NCBI RefSeq assembly: GCF_014642655.1
Contig: NZ_BMIR01000010.1
Span: 93,728 to 157,727, forward strand
Direction of reading: 5' to 3'
DNA: 64,000 bases
From: Pullulanibacillus camelliae
Lineage (GTDB): Bacteria; Bacillota; Bacilli; Bacillales; Sporolactobacillaceae
In this document: piece after piece, positions 51,665 to 59,965 of the stretch
Position numbering within the stretch: position 1 is the first letter of the stretch
Layout: each line of letters begins with the position of its first letter
Made by a program: the position numbers and the translations under genes
The notes under the pieces: model-generated
The model's input: only the letters and a program-made list of their open reading frames with translations
Database searches by the model: none
Told to the model about the DNA's origin: nothing

Positions 51665-52432
51665 CTATTGCCAAGACCAGGTTAACCAGTGAAGCTGCCA
51701 TGACAGCAGCTGAATGATCAAGGTGAATAAAAGTAAGATAGCACTATAGCTGTAGTCCTTCTTTTTTATCTGAGGCGTGGCATAATAGGTTCTGGTTTTT
51801 GATCCAGTAAACCCACGTGCTTCCATGGCGATCGCGACGCGTTCGGCACGGCGAATGCCCTGGGTCAAAAGCGGGAGTGTGTAGCGAATAAATGCTTCAC
51901 GCCAATTTTTCCTCTGGAATCCACGAATTTTATGCGCTGCCTTCATTTGCTGTAATTCTGACTGAAACAATGGGACAAAGCGCAGGCCAGCTAGTAGGCC
52001 ATAAGCCCATTTAGGTGATAGATGGCATTGGTGAATCAAACTCATGATAAACTCACTTACATCGGTTGTTGACGTAAATAAAAGACTATAGGTGACGAAG
52101 GCATACATCCGCATCGCAATGGTTAAGCCATGCTGAATCCCTTCCTGGGTAATATGGAACCATCCCCACTGCCAAAGTAGTGTTTCCCCTTTTCCAAATG
52201 CAGCGAGCATCCAAAAGGTAAGAACGAAAAACAATAAATAAGGCAATAGCCTTTTTACAAGATAGTGAAGACGCCAGCCTCCAAAGACAATGCCTGTGCT
52301 AACAGCTAATAGCCAGAGTAAGCAAGTGGTGCGTGGATCGCTTGTCATCATGAGTAGGATCATAATGACAAGGTGAGTACTAAGCTTCAGGGAAGGGTTA
52401 ATGTGTGCTAAAGCTGAATTCATGGGAGTCAT
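51665..52432 (-). CDS. ykoC: ECF transporter transmembrane subunit YkoC (EcfT)
   Basis: Membrane coupling subunit of the thiamine-precursor ECF transporter. 255 residues with five to six helices; the conserved coupling motif near the C-terminal part reads RGIRRAERVAIAMEARGF (family A-R-G signature), and AHKIRGFQRKNW is a second. Starts inside the end of ykoD (35-base overlap). Last gene of tenA-ykoE-ykoD-ykoC, so import of hydroxymethylpyrimidine or a related precursor is inferred. Confidence 0.88.
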   Translation of the reverse strand: MTPMNSALAHINPSLKLSTHLVIMILLMMTSDPRTTCLLWLLAVSTGIVFGGWRLHYLVKRLLPYLLFFVLTFWMLAAFGKGETLLWQWGWFHITQEGIQHGLTIAMRMYAFVTYSLLFTSTTDVSEFIMSLIHQCHLSPKWAYGLLAGLRFVPLFQSELQQMKAAHKIRGFQRKNWREAFIRYTLPLLTQGIRRAERVAIAMEARGFTGSKTRTYYATPQIKKKDYSYSAILLLFTLIIQLLSWQLHWLTWSWQ

Positions 52433-54074
52433 GCGCCCTGTTCCCTCCTTGTTCTTCCTGATTGTCAGCCCTTGTCTTACGCGCCTGAATTAATGGATAA
52501 CCAAGCGGCGGAATTATATCATACTGTGCACATAAATGGGTATTTGAAAAAAGATCATGGGGGCGACCGTTAAATTGCAAGTGCCCCCCGGCTAAAAGCA
52601 GAACGCGTTCTGCATAGTAACTGACGCTATTCATGTCATGAGTAACCATAATAATCGCAGTTCCTCGTTGCTTGCGCTCCTTTAGCTTTTTCATCAATTC
52701 CGCGGTTGTCCGTGCATCCTGCCCAAAGGTAGGTTCATCCAATAACAAGGCTTGTTGATCCAATAAGAGCATGGTTGCTACACTTAGACGGCGTTTTTGT
52801 CCTTGGCTGAGGGTAAAAGGGTGCTGGTTGGCAACCTGCTCTAAATGAAAGGTTTTTAACAAACGTTCCGTCGTCTTTTTGAGCTTAGCAGCAGGCCAAT
52901 CCCGCAGCTTTCCTGCAAAGGCGATCTCATCATAAACCGTTTGTGTGACAAATTGCCACTCTGGGTTTTGAAAGACGAAGCCTAATCGTTCATAAAGCTG
53001 CTTTTCAGACCAACGATTCAGTTCTTTCCCCATGAAAGTCAAGTGTTCAGCCTTTCCTTTTGTGAGACGAGCCAATGCCTTAAGTAATGTAGATTTTCCA
53101 CTGCCATTTTTACCGATAATCGTGACCCATTCCCCCTGTTCAATCGTAAAGCTTATTTCCCGCATAATGGGAGAATCGCCATAGCCTAGCTCTAAATCTG
53201 TAACCTCAAATAATGGAGTGGGCCCTGGAGTAGAGGGGGCGTTGTGAGCACAATGGTGAACCGCCTGGGTTAGCCTTAGACTGATAGGGTGATGTTCTTG
53301 AGCTACAACGTCATTCCATGTGGCTGGGAAAAGCTGCGGCTTCCATATTCCTGCCTTATCGATGGCTGATTCATACGTGGTTAAGATGTCCTTCGGATTA
53401 CCGGCTGCCACTAAAGACCCAGATGCATCGAATAAAAATACTTTATCCATCCATTCAATCAAGCCATCTAAGCGATGTTCTATGAAGATAAAGGTTTTAT
53501 CACTTTTTACTGAATAATCGTGAAGACATTGGAATACCTCTTGTTGACCAGCAGGATCTAGCTGCGCAGTGGGTTCATCAAAAAATAAGGCATCTGGCTC
53601 AAGGGCTAACAGGCAAGCGAGCGCAAGGCGTTGCTTCATTCCTCCAGATAAGCTTTGTATCATTGTATGACCAGGAATGTCTAAGCCAACGGTTTCCTTT
53701 ACTTCATGAATCAGATCATCCATGCGCTGGCGGGGGATGGCACGGTTTTCCAAACTAAAGGCGATTTCCTCGTCAACCCTAAGCATACAAAATTGCGTAT
53801 CCGGATCTTGAAACATGACTCCGCACTGTTCTGCACCATATACAGTTCCTTTGACATCAGCATCGATGTGCTTTGGAATCAACCCAGAGAGCACAGAAAG
53901 CAATGTGGATTTTCCACACCCACTTGGTCCTAAAAAAAGCACTTTTTCCCCTTTAGCAATGGATAGCGTCACATTTTGTAATGTGGCATCCACCTGCTCA
54001 GGAAACCAGACACTGAGATTTTTACAGCCGAGATGAGGAGGAATGTTTTTTTGCGTCACGCTGATCCTGTCCAT
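52398..54074 (-). CDS. ykoD: ECF transporter ATPase YkoD, two fused ABC domains
   Basis: 558 residues carrying two complete ABC ATPase domains. First: Walker A GPSGCGKST (49-57), signature LSGGMKQRL, Walker B LFFDEPTAQLDP. Second: Walker A IGKNGSGKST (around residue 320), signature LSQGQKRRL, Walker B LLLDEPTFGQD. This equals EcfA1+EcfA2 in one chain, as in B. subtilis YkoD. The start lies inside ykoE (overlap of 53 bases). Confidence 0.92.
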   Translation of the reverse strand: MDRISVTQKNIPPHLGCKNLSVWFPEQVDATLQNVTLSIAKGEKVLFLGPSGCGKSTLLSVLSGLIPKHIDADVKGTVYGAEQCGVMFQDPDTQFCMLRVDEEIAFSLENRAIPRQRMDDLIHEVKETVGLDIPGHTMIQSLSGGMKQRLALACLLALEPDALFFDEPTAQLDPAGQQEVFQCLHDYSVKSDKTFIFIEHRLDGLIEWMDKVFLFDASGSLVAAGNPKDILTTYESAIDKAGIWKPQLFPATWNDVVAQEHHPISLRLTQAVHHCAHNAPSTPGPTPLFEVTDLELGYGDSPIMREISFTIEQGEWVTIIGKNGSGKSTLLKALARLTKGKAEHLTFMGKELNRWSEKQLYERLGFVFQNPEWQFVTQTVYDEIAFAGKLRDWPAAKLKKTTERLLKTFHLEQVANQHPFTLSQGQKRRLSVATMLLLDQQALLLDEPTFGQDARTTAELMKKLKERKQRGTAIIMVTHDMNSVSYYAERVLLLAGGHLQFNGRPHDLFSNTHLCAQYDIIPPLGYPLIQARKTRADNQEEQGGNRAHDSHEFSFSTH

Positions 54075-54633
54075 AGTATCGCTCCTTCATTATGGCATAA
54101 GCTTGTAAAGCACCTGTTTTACAGAGTGTATCAGCCAATATTTTGGCTAGATAGCCACCTAAAATGGCACCACTGAGAACGCGAAGTCCGAGAATAGTTA
54201 GCAGAAGCTTCACGCTATAATAGCCAAAGCCATTTGCTATTACATCATAAATCGTACTGCCAAAGGCTCCCAAAATACCTGAGATTACTAAAGGGATGAG
54301 TGTAAAACGTTTATAGCGAAAAAGAGCAAAAGCGAGCTCAGAGCCTATCCCTTGAAAAATACCAACAAAGAAAGAGGATAGACCAAATTGACTCCCCGTC
54401 AAGACTTCGACGGCAGCTGCTGCCACTTCTGCAATCAATGCGGCTCCAGGCTTGCGGATAATGTAGGCGACTAAGGGACTGGCGATCACCCAAATGCCGA
54501 ACATCCACTCTGACCCCACTGGGCCAAAAAGTGCAGAGATAGGAATGGATAAGGTGGACCAGCCTAAGTAGATGATCCCACAAACGATGGAGAGAATGAC
54601 GGTGAGCACAACCTCTCTCATTCGCCAATTCAT
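54022..54633 (-). CDS. ykoE: Thiamine-precursor ECF substrate-binding subunit YkoE
   Basis: Substrate-specificity (S) component for thiamine or its hydroxymethylpyrimidine precursor. 203 residues, six hydrophobic segments from residue 7 to 170 (TVILSIVCGIIYLGWSTL, WMFGIWVIASPLVAYIIRKPGAALI, VEVLTGSQFGLSSFFVGIFQGIGSE); the acidic FQGIGSELAFAL region is typical. Basic tail at the end. Overlaps tenA start/stop by 4 bases. Confidence 0.92.
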   Translation of the reverse strand: MNWRMREVVLTVILSIVCGIIYLGWSTLSIPISALFGPVGSEWMFGIWVIASPLVAYIIRKPGAALIAEVAAAAVEVLTGSQFGLSSFFVGIFQGIGSELAFALFRYKRFTLIPLVISGILGAFGSTIYDVIANGFGYYSVKLLLTILGLRVLSGAILGGYLAKILADTLCKTGALQAYAIMKERYYGQDQRDAKKHSSSSRL

Positions 54634-55313
54634 AGTGAAACCCCCTTCGTTTTAACCGGCCAGTCTTCAAGCCGATAAGCCATATCCCAAAATTGATATT
54701 CAAGCTGAGTGCTGATTAAAAAATGTTCCAGGATCTGTTGGCGCTCTTGAGAATTGGCGGTTTGTGCAAGCGCGTCAAGACGCTGACAAAGATGGTTGGT
54801 TGTTTTGGGTGATTCGGCATAAAAAGTTATCCAATCAAAAAAGGGATGGTCAGGTGACGGTTGGACCTCTTTTAGAAGCTTTTGACCGATTTCGTAATAG
54901 GTCCAAGGACAGGGAAGAAGTGCAGCAATAATTTCTGCAAGCGAACCGGTTTGAGCCACGCTTAACATGTGGCGGGTGTAATGATGGGCGCTTGGTGACA
55001 AGGGTTCACCTTGCAGCTCCTCATACTGCACGCCTGCCACCTCGCAAAAGTTATGATGGGGATGGATTTCGCTATGGAGGATAAAGGCGATCTGTCCATT
55101 AAAAAATTCAATATCTTTCCTTGAGGTGCTTTTGCTAACGGCATGCCCATAGATACGCATAAACGTATTTAAGTATTCGTAATCCTGCTTAACGTAATGG
55201 ATCAGTTGCTCCTTACGAAGCTGACCAGTGGCAATGCCTTGGACAAAGGGATGCTCAAAAATAGCCTGAAAAATAGGATCGGCTTCCTGACGAAGCTGCT
55301 CAGAAAAATGCAT
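54630..55313 (-). CDS. tenA: Aminopyrimidine aminohydrolase TenA (thiaminase II)
   Basis: Hydrolyses amino-pyrimidine breakdown products of thiamine so the pyrimidine can be reused. 227 residues, all-helical, with the nucleophile Cys135 in ALLPCPWTYYEIGQKL (same number as in B. subtilis TenA), YVKQDYEYLNTFMRIYG at the N-terminus with an active-site Asp, and ISTQLEYQFWDMAY with the C-terminal Glu. First gene of the operon, directly behind the TPP riboswitch. Confidence 0.95.
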   Translation of the reverse strand: MHFSEQLRQEADPIFQAIFEHPFVQGIATGQLRKEQLIHYVKQDYEYLNTFMRIYGHAVSKSTSRKDIEFFNGQIAFILHSEIHPHHNFCEVAGVQYEELQGEPLSPSAHHYTRHMLSVAQTGSLAEIIAALLPCPWTYYEIGQKLLKEVQPSPDHPFFDWITFYAESPKTTNHLCQRLDALAQTANSQERQQILEHFLISTQLEYQFWDMAYRLEDWPVKTKGVSL

Positions 55314-55375
55314 AACAAAAAGTCCTCCTTTGTGATTGTAGTGAAGTCACTAGAGGACGCCGCTTTTAGAGCGAC

Positions 55376-55402
55376 AAAAGGCCGCTCCAAAAGGGAGCGG
55401 CT
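55376..55402 (-). terminator. Expression-platform terminator of the TPP riboswitch
   Basis: On the minus strand GCCGCTCC pairs with GGAGCGGC around a four-base loop, followed by CTTTTGTC. It sits 60 bases before tenA and after the aptamer, so TPP binding would stop transcription here. Confidence 0.85.
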
Positions 55403-55418
55403 GGATAGACAAGGCCGG

Positions 55419-55515
55419 CTCCACTTTCCTACGCTGGTATCAACCAGATCAGGTTCAAAGGGTCCAAGAATGATACATTCTTGTCTCAGCCGTTTTTAAC
55501 GGCTCCCCTAGTGGA
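55419..55515 (-). promoter_or_regulatory. TPP riboswitch (THI element)
   Basis: Read on the minus strand: ACTAGGGGAGCC, then GGCTGAGACAAG, an extra hairpin AAGAATG...CATTCTT, GGACCCTTTGAACCTGATCT, and GGTTGATACCAGCGTAGGAA, closed by AGTGG. These are the universal TPP aptamer segments, in order. Controls tenA-ykoE-ykoD-ykoC. Confidence 0.97.
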
Positions 55516-55556
55516 CTTCATTTATAAACTTACTTATAAGGTACACTAAAATGTGG

Positions 55557-55585
55557 CAGGCGTCAACTGAAAATTGACGCCTGCG
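55557..55585 (-). terminator. Terminator after mntH and the 41-aa gene
   Basis: GCAGGCGTCAA pairs perfectly with TTGACGCCTGC around a seven-base loop; the minus-strand tail is CACATTTTAG. Confidence 0.7.
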
Positions 55586-55586
55586 T

Positions 55587-55712
55587 TTAAGCAAGAAAAG
55601 CAGATATAAAACCAATAGTTGTGATAAAACGATGAACATGTTTTTTGCTCATAGCCGCTGTATGGGCTTTGATTTCATTAGGATGCTGCTGTGCTCTAGG
55701 GGAAGGATGCAT
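55587..55712 (-). CDS. 41-residue small protein downstream of mntH
   Basis: A previously unremarkable stretch encodes 41 residues from the ATG at 55712, preceded by the near-perfect ribosome site TAGGGAGGTGAATCTT. It starts MHPSPRAQQHPNEIKAHTAA and ends with a hydrophobic helix, HRFITTIGFISAFLA. Five histidines (2, 10, 17, 25, 27) stand out. It lies 22 bases behind mntH and before a terminator, so the two genes form one manganese-regulated operon. Function unknown; binding of metal or of the transporter is speculation. Confidence 0.7.
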   Translation of the reverse strand: MHPSPRAQQHPNEIKAHTAAMSKKHVHRFITTIGFISAFLA

Positions 55713-55733
55713 AAGATTCACCTCCCTAAATTT

Positions 55734-57053
55734 TTAGGCAAAAAGCGTTTGATAAAGAAGAAATAAATTGAGTACGATGACTAGACTGGCGATGGCCCAT
55801 GCGGCCACATTTGTTATTTTCTTATTGGCGAGTTTTCCCATAAGCTCCTTCTTGCTCGTAAAGATAATAAGCGGAATAAGAGCAAAGGCGATGCCAAAGG
55901 ATAAAACAACTTGACTCATAACAAGCGCGTAAGTTGGGTTGACCCCGAAAATGATAATGGCAAGTGGCGGAATCATCGTAATAAACCGTCTGAGATAAAT
56001 TGGGATTCTTTTTCTAATAAACCCTTGCATGATAATATCACCGGATAAAGTGCCGACAGATGAACTTGATAATCCTGACGATAAAAGTCCTACCCCAAAA
56101 ATGATGGCTGCTAAAGGACTAATCAACACTTTAAATTGGTCGAAGGCGACATCAAGATCCTGGATGACCATGCCGTGTTTATGGAAGAGGGCCCCTGCGA
56201 CAATAAGCATGCTGGCATTGATGATGCCGGCAATAATCATGGCAATTAAAATATCAACAAATTCAAATTTAAAAATCTTTAATTTTTCATCGTCATTGCG
56301 ACCGATAATACGCTTGTTGGTTAATCCAGAATGTAAGTAAATGGCATGAGGCATAACCGTAGCACCCAATATACCTGCTGCTAACAAAATACTATTTACA
56401 CCATCAAATCTCGGAACAACCAGCCCCTTCATTAAAGGTGCGAGCTCAGGCTGGGCAAAAACAACCTGGACACCGAAGGCTAAGACGACCAGAACAACCA
56501 TACCAGCGATGACGGCTTCTAATGGCCGAAATCCTTTCCGTTGTAATTCTAAAATTAAAAAGGAAGCAACGGCTGTGATCAACGCTGAAGGTAACATCGG
56601 TATGCCAAAAACTAAATAAAGGCCGAGGGCAGCACCAATGAATTCTGCAAGATCAGTCGCCATGACAATAATTTCACCTTGAATCCATAAGCCGACAGAA
56701 GCCCATGTGGGTAAATGATCACGCGCAACCTCAGGAAGATTTTTTCCCGTAGCAATCCCTAATTTAGCAGATAGAGATTGGACGAGAATCGCCATGAGAT
56801 TGGAGATAGCAACAACCCATAACAGCATGTAGCCGTATTGTGATCCGCCCTGGATATTTGTTGCAAAGTTCCCAGGATCAATATAAGCGACCGCTGCAAT
56901 AAAAGCTGGGCCAAGAAATGGTAGGAGTTGTTTTAAACCTTTCCCTTTTGCCAAAATACTCTCCAATGATTGCCCCTCAGATAATTGCTGCGTTGAGTCT
57001 AGTGCTTCGCTGGATCCAGAAGCATTTGGCGACCGAAAGAGCTTATCTTTCAT
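55734..57053 (-). CDS. mntH: Manganese/divalent metal transporter MntH (NRAMP)
   Basis: Proton-coupled Mn(II) importer. About 439 residues from the ATG at 57053, behind AAAAGGAGGACTTC; the frame is open upstream but passes through the promoter and operator. Eleven helices. Metal-site motif DPGNFATNIQGGSQYGYML in helix 1 and MPHAIYLHS in helix 6 are the NRAMP signatures. The first 50 residues (MKDKLFRSPNASGSS...) are a soluble extension. Regulated by an MntR-like site, see the promoter entry. Confidence 0.95.
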   Translation of the reverse strand: MKDKLFRSPNASGSSEALDSTQQLSEGQSLESILAKGKGLKQLLPFLGPAFIAAVAYIDPGNFATNIQGGSQYGYMLLWVVAISNLMAILVQSLSAKLGIATGKNLPEVARDHLPTWASVGLWIQGEIIVMATDLAEFIGAALGLYLVFGIPMLPSALITAVASFLILELQRKGFRPLEAVIAGMVVLVVLAFGVQVVFAQPELAPLMKGLVVPRFDGVNSILLAAGILGATVMPHAIYLHSGLTNKRIIGRNDDEKLKIFKFEFVDILIAMIIAGIINASMLIVAGALFHKHGMVIQDLDVAFDQFKVLISPLAAIIFGVGLLSSGLSSSSVGTLSGDIIMQGFIRKRIPIYLRRFITMIPPLAIIIFGVNPTYALVMSQVVLSFGIAFALIPLIIFTSKKELMGKLANKKITNVAAWAIASLVIVLNLFLLYQTLFA

Positions 57054-57084
57054 GTCGAAGTCCTCCTTTTTAGCTGCAAGACAT

Positions 57085-57148
57085 AGTTTTGCATCAGTGC
57101 AACTTTTGTATCTAAGGCTATAATATGCGGTTTGGGGAAAATTTGCAA
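57085..57148 (-). promoter_or_regulatory. mntH promoter and MntR-like operator
   Basis: On the minus strand TTGCAA (57148-57143), 17 bp, TATTAT (57125-57120) form a good sigma-A promoter, with start expected near 57113. Just downstream, TTTTGCA-TCAG-TGCAACTTTT (about 57087-57106) is an inverted repeat of the TTTGCA type seen in MntR sites. Binding there would block transcription when manganese is plentiful. Site identity is inferred from the shape and from the gene it controls. Confidence 0.75.
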
Positions 57149-57364
57149 CCTTTTTGATCAATTTTTTTGTGATTTTATGAAAAAAGAGGACTGGCATCGC
57201 TTTCACCTTTCATAAATATTAAGGGGCTCTGTCTCAAACGCTTTTATAGCTATCCTGATCATCTGACGCTGGGAGGAACTCCGCTCTAATGGCTTACAGC
57301 AAAGCATTTTGATATTAAAATCTAAGTAAAATCAGGCATTTGCCCGGTTTTTATTTAAGGACAT

Positions 57365-57404
57365 TGAAAAACTGGATGTACCTTTAGCTAAAGGATACAC
57401 CCAG
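57365..57404 (-). terminator. Terminator of the glutamate/dicarboxylate symporter gene
   Basis: CTGG-TGTA-CCTTTAGC pairs with its near-complete inverse, CTAAAGG-TACA-CCAG; on the minus strand it ends in TTTTTC. The region 57207-57360 between mntH and this hairpin shows no gene. Confidence 0.85.
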
Positions 57405-57468
57405 TCATAGTATAATCGGTTTATGATTTTTTAGTAGGATGTGGCATTCAAGGCGCAGTAAGGCCCAA

Positions 57469-58707
57469 TTAAGCGATTTGTTCAGTACCTTCTTCTATTT
57501 CTCCTTCTCTTCTAGCCACTACAACACTTCCCGTACAATCTCCGAGTACGTTAATTGAAGTTCTAAACATGTCAAGGAGACGATCGACAGCAAGAATGAG
57601 TCCAATCCCTTCTACGGGAAGGTTAACGGCATTCAAGACGAGCACCATGGTGATCAAGCCAGCTCCAGGAATCCCAGCAGCACCAATGGCGGCAAGAGAA
57701 GCTGTGAGTAAAATAATAATTTGGGCGCCGATACTAAGGTGGATGCCATAGGCCTGTGCAATAAAAAGGGCAGCAACTCCTTCATAAAGAGCGGTACCAT
57801 CCATATTAACTGTCGCTCCCAAAGGAAGCACAAAGCTGGAAACCCGATTGCTGACGCCAAGATTATTTTCTACCGACCTTAAGCTTACCGGTAAAGTGGC
57901 ATTACTGCTCGCAGTGGAAAAGGCAATAAGCCAGGCTGGGAAGACTCCGCGCATAAAGGTAATGGGATTCATTTTACCAAGCGTTTTGATTAATGAGAAA
58001 TAAACAATGCAGAGGTGGAGAAATAGTCCTAATAAAATGACAAACATGTATTTAGCAAGTGGAGCAAAGACGGTAGTGCCGTTATCAGCAATGGTTTTAA
58101 CAATGAGTGCAAAAACGCCGTAGGGGGCAAGCGCCATGATCCATGCAGTGATTTTCATCATAATTTCAAAACAAGCTTCAAAGAAATTGTAGGCAGGCTT
58201 TGCCTTTTCTCCAAGAAAGACCATGGCAATACCAATAAAAATTGAAAAGAAAATAATTTGTAAGATAGAGGTTTGGGTTAAGGCTTGGATGGGATTGGTG
58301 GGTATCATATTTAAAAAGGTGTCACTCAGTGAGGTCAGCTTATTAGAGTCGGGTGCCTTAATGTCCGAAGGGATAGTGAAGCCATTTCCAGGATGAAAGA
58401 TATTGACCAAGATGAGTCCGATGAGCGCCGCACAAAATGTTGTGGATATAAAATAAACAATGGTTTTCCAGCCGATACTTCCTAGTTTTAGCGGATCTTT
58501 AAGACCGGCCACACCTACGATTAAGGAAGTAACGACAAGCGGAACGACTAACATGTTGATCAGACGAATAAAGACATTAGAGATAAAGGCAAAAAAACTG
58601 TAAAGCCAGTTTCCCTCATCAATATTGGCTGCGACAAAAATTAAGCCAACAATGACAGCTAGCGCCATACTGATGACCATTTGTAGCCACATGGGCAGCT
58701 TTTTCAT
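57469..58707 (-). CDS. gltP: Sodium/proton-dependent glutamate/dicarboxylate symporter (DAACS family)
   Basis: Secondary importer for glutamate, aspartate or C4-dicarboxylates. 412 residues, ATG behind AAGGAGGACTGTAC. Signatures: NATLPVSLRSVENNLGVS before the serine-rich hairpin, GATVNMDGTALYEGVAALFIAQ (NMDGT sodium/substrate motif) and AIGAAGIPGAGLITMVLVLNAVNLP with VDRLLDMFRTSINVLGDC. The basic/acidic tail is unremarkable. Which of GltT, GltP or DctP it equals is undecided. Alone, with its own terminator. Confidence 0.9.
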   Translation of the reverse strand: MKKLPMWLQMVISMALAVIVGLIFVAANIDEGNWLYSFFAFISNVFIRLINMLVVPLVVTSLIVGVAGLKDPLKLGSIGWKTIVYFISTTFCAALIGLILVNIFHPGNGFTIPSDIKAPDSNKLTSLSDTFLNMIPTNPIQALTQTSILQIIFFSIFIGIAMVFLGEKAKPAYNFFEACFEIMMKITAWIMALAPYGVFALIVKTIADNGTTVFAPLAKYMFVILLGLFLHLCIVYFSLIKTLGKMNPITFMRGVFPAWLIAFSTASSNATLPVSLRSVENNLGVSNRVSSFVLPLGATVNMDGTALYEGVAALFIAQAYGIHLSIGAQIIILLTASLAAIGAAGIPGAGLITMVLVLNAVNLPVEGIGLILAVDRLLDMFRTSINVLGDCTGSVVVARREGEIEEGTEQIA

Positions 58708-58875
58708 GTACAGTCCTCCTTAGTTAAATTTTTATATAATTTAATATAAGAGTTTCCTTCTTTCTTTATGTCTGAATTCGACCAGAATGTCAGATATTTT
58801 CCCATAGAAAAAGTATGAAAGCACGGGATTGTGAAGAAGCTAACTACAAATGTAAAGATAAATAAGGTGATATGC

Positions 58876-59145
58876 ATGAAGGCGAATGATCAAGAAAGTC
58901 AGCTGTTTAGTGATGCTATTGATGCCATTAATAATGGTATGGAGGATATTATCAATTTATATAACGCACTTGAAGAAGAACAGCAGCTCATTCAATTCGA
59001 AGAGAGCGTTGTGGCACACATCGAAAAGGCAAAGGCGAAGTATGGAGAGGCATTTGTCGACCAAAAAATCAACACGGTGATTAAAGAAATGCTGGATTGG
59101 CTTCCACTGGATGATGGCGAAAAGAATGAGAAGGCTGAAACATGA
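58876..59145 (+). CDS. Small acidic helical protein, unknown
   Basis: 89 residues from the ATG at 58876, behind AAGGTGATATGC. Predicted wholly helical and acidic (QLFSDAIDAINNGMEDIINLYNALEEEQQLIQFEESVV), ending in a charged tail, DGEKNEKAET. No membrane part and no cysteine. I recognise no family. Downstream of an unrelated divergent transporter and before a terminator, so it is monocistronic. Confidence 0.65.
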   Translation: MKANDQESQLFSDAIDAINNGMEDIINLYNALEEEQQLIQFEESVVAHIEKAKAKYGEAFVDQKINTVIKEMLDWLPLDDGEKNEKAET

Positions 59146-59160
59146 TTCGGCCTTCTTCTT
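59129..59160 (+). terminator. Terminator of the 89-residue gene
   Basis: AAGGC-T-GAA pairs with TTC-G-GCCTT around ACATGA, ending CTTCTTG; the stem overlaps the stop codon. The following 200 bp (59161-59367) hold nothing recognised. Confidence 0.7.
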
Positions 59161-59367
59161 GTTCAAAGAAAAGAAAGTATAATCTGATTTATTCATACTT
59201 CAAAGAAAAACAAGATTTCAGGTCAAGACCAAACTATATTAGGAAGCATATTAAGAAAGTCACTGTGATGAAGCAATAAAAGATCGCGAACTAAAAAGTT
59301 ATCTGTTTTTGGGCATACTTCTCCCTTGGCGCGAAAATAAATGTTGAAATGTGTATGGCAAAGGGAG

Positions 59368-59473
59368 GTGATTTCCGCTCCAATCCACTTGTTCAGGCAA
59401 TGAAGCCTCTTCCATATCTGCTGATGCTCTATACTAAGACAAGGACCGGGTAGCTTTTCGCCTGGTTTTTCTT
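59368..59473 (+). repeat. Family A repeat A4, internally deleted
   Basis: 106 bp consisting of the left fragment GATTTCCGCTCC joined directly to the right third of the element, ATCCACTTG...CAGGCAATGAAGCCT, TGATGCTCTATACTAAG and the 3' hairpin ACCGGG...CCTGGT plus TTTTTCTT. Relative to A2 it lacks about 168 bp between two CGCTCC copies. Confidence 0.85.
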
Positions 59474-59526
59474 ATTCTTTTCTAGACATCCTTCTGTCAT
59501 ACTAGGTGATAAAGGAGGGTGTGATC

Positions 59527-59946
59527 ATGACAAAAGGCTTAATCCACCACATAGAGTTATATGTATCCGATTTACAGCGCTCGAAAACCTTTTGGGGTTG
59601 GTTTCTTACTTGGCTTGGATATGAGGTCTATCAACAATGGCCGAAAGGTATCAGCTGGAAGCTAGGCGAATGTTATATTGTCTTTGTTCAGGTAGAGGAG
59701 CGCTTTTTAGATATTCCCTATCATCGCTGCCGAGCAGGGCTAAATCATCTTGCTTTTCATGTAGAGACACAGGAGCAAGTGGACCAGCTTACGGAGGAGT
59801 TGAAGAAGCGGGGTGTTCGACCTTTATATGAAGAAAAGCATCCTTACGCCGGCGGTCCTAATCATTATGCGGTATACTTCGAGGATCCCGACCGTATTAA
59901 AGTAGAGGCAGTGGCAGCAACGAGTAAAGGGACACTCCTTAAATAA
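59527..59946 (+). CDS. VOC-family protein (glyoxalase/dioxygenase fold)
   Basis: 139 residues from the ATG at 59527, behind AAAGGAGGGTGTG. Two beta-alpha-beta-beta-beta modules with metal-ligand positions HHIELYVSD (His near residue 7), AGLNHLAFHVET (His) and YAVYFEDPDRIKVEAVA (Glu near the end), so a divalent metal site is plausible. Substrate unknown; many such proteins are annotated glyoxalase-like. Its end overlaps coaA by 8 bases. Confidence 0.85.
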   Translation: MTKGLIHHIELYVSDLQRSKTFWGWFLTWLGYEVYQQWPKGISWKLGECYIVFVQVEERFLDIPYHRCRAGLNHLAFHVETQEQVDQLTEELKKRGVRPLYEEKHPYAGGPNHYAVYFEDPDRIKVEAVAATSKGTLLK

Positions 59947-59965
59947 AGGTGTCCCTGATTTTTAT
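59929..59965. terminator. Terminator shared by the VOC gene and coaA
   Basis: GGGACAC-T-CCTT pairs with AAGG-TGTCCC; downstream on the plus strand TGATTTTTATG, on the minus strand TTTACTC. The stem lies within both coding ends. Confidence 0.8.
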
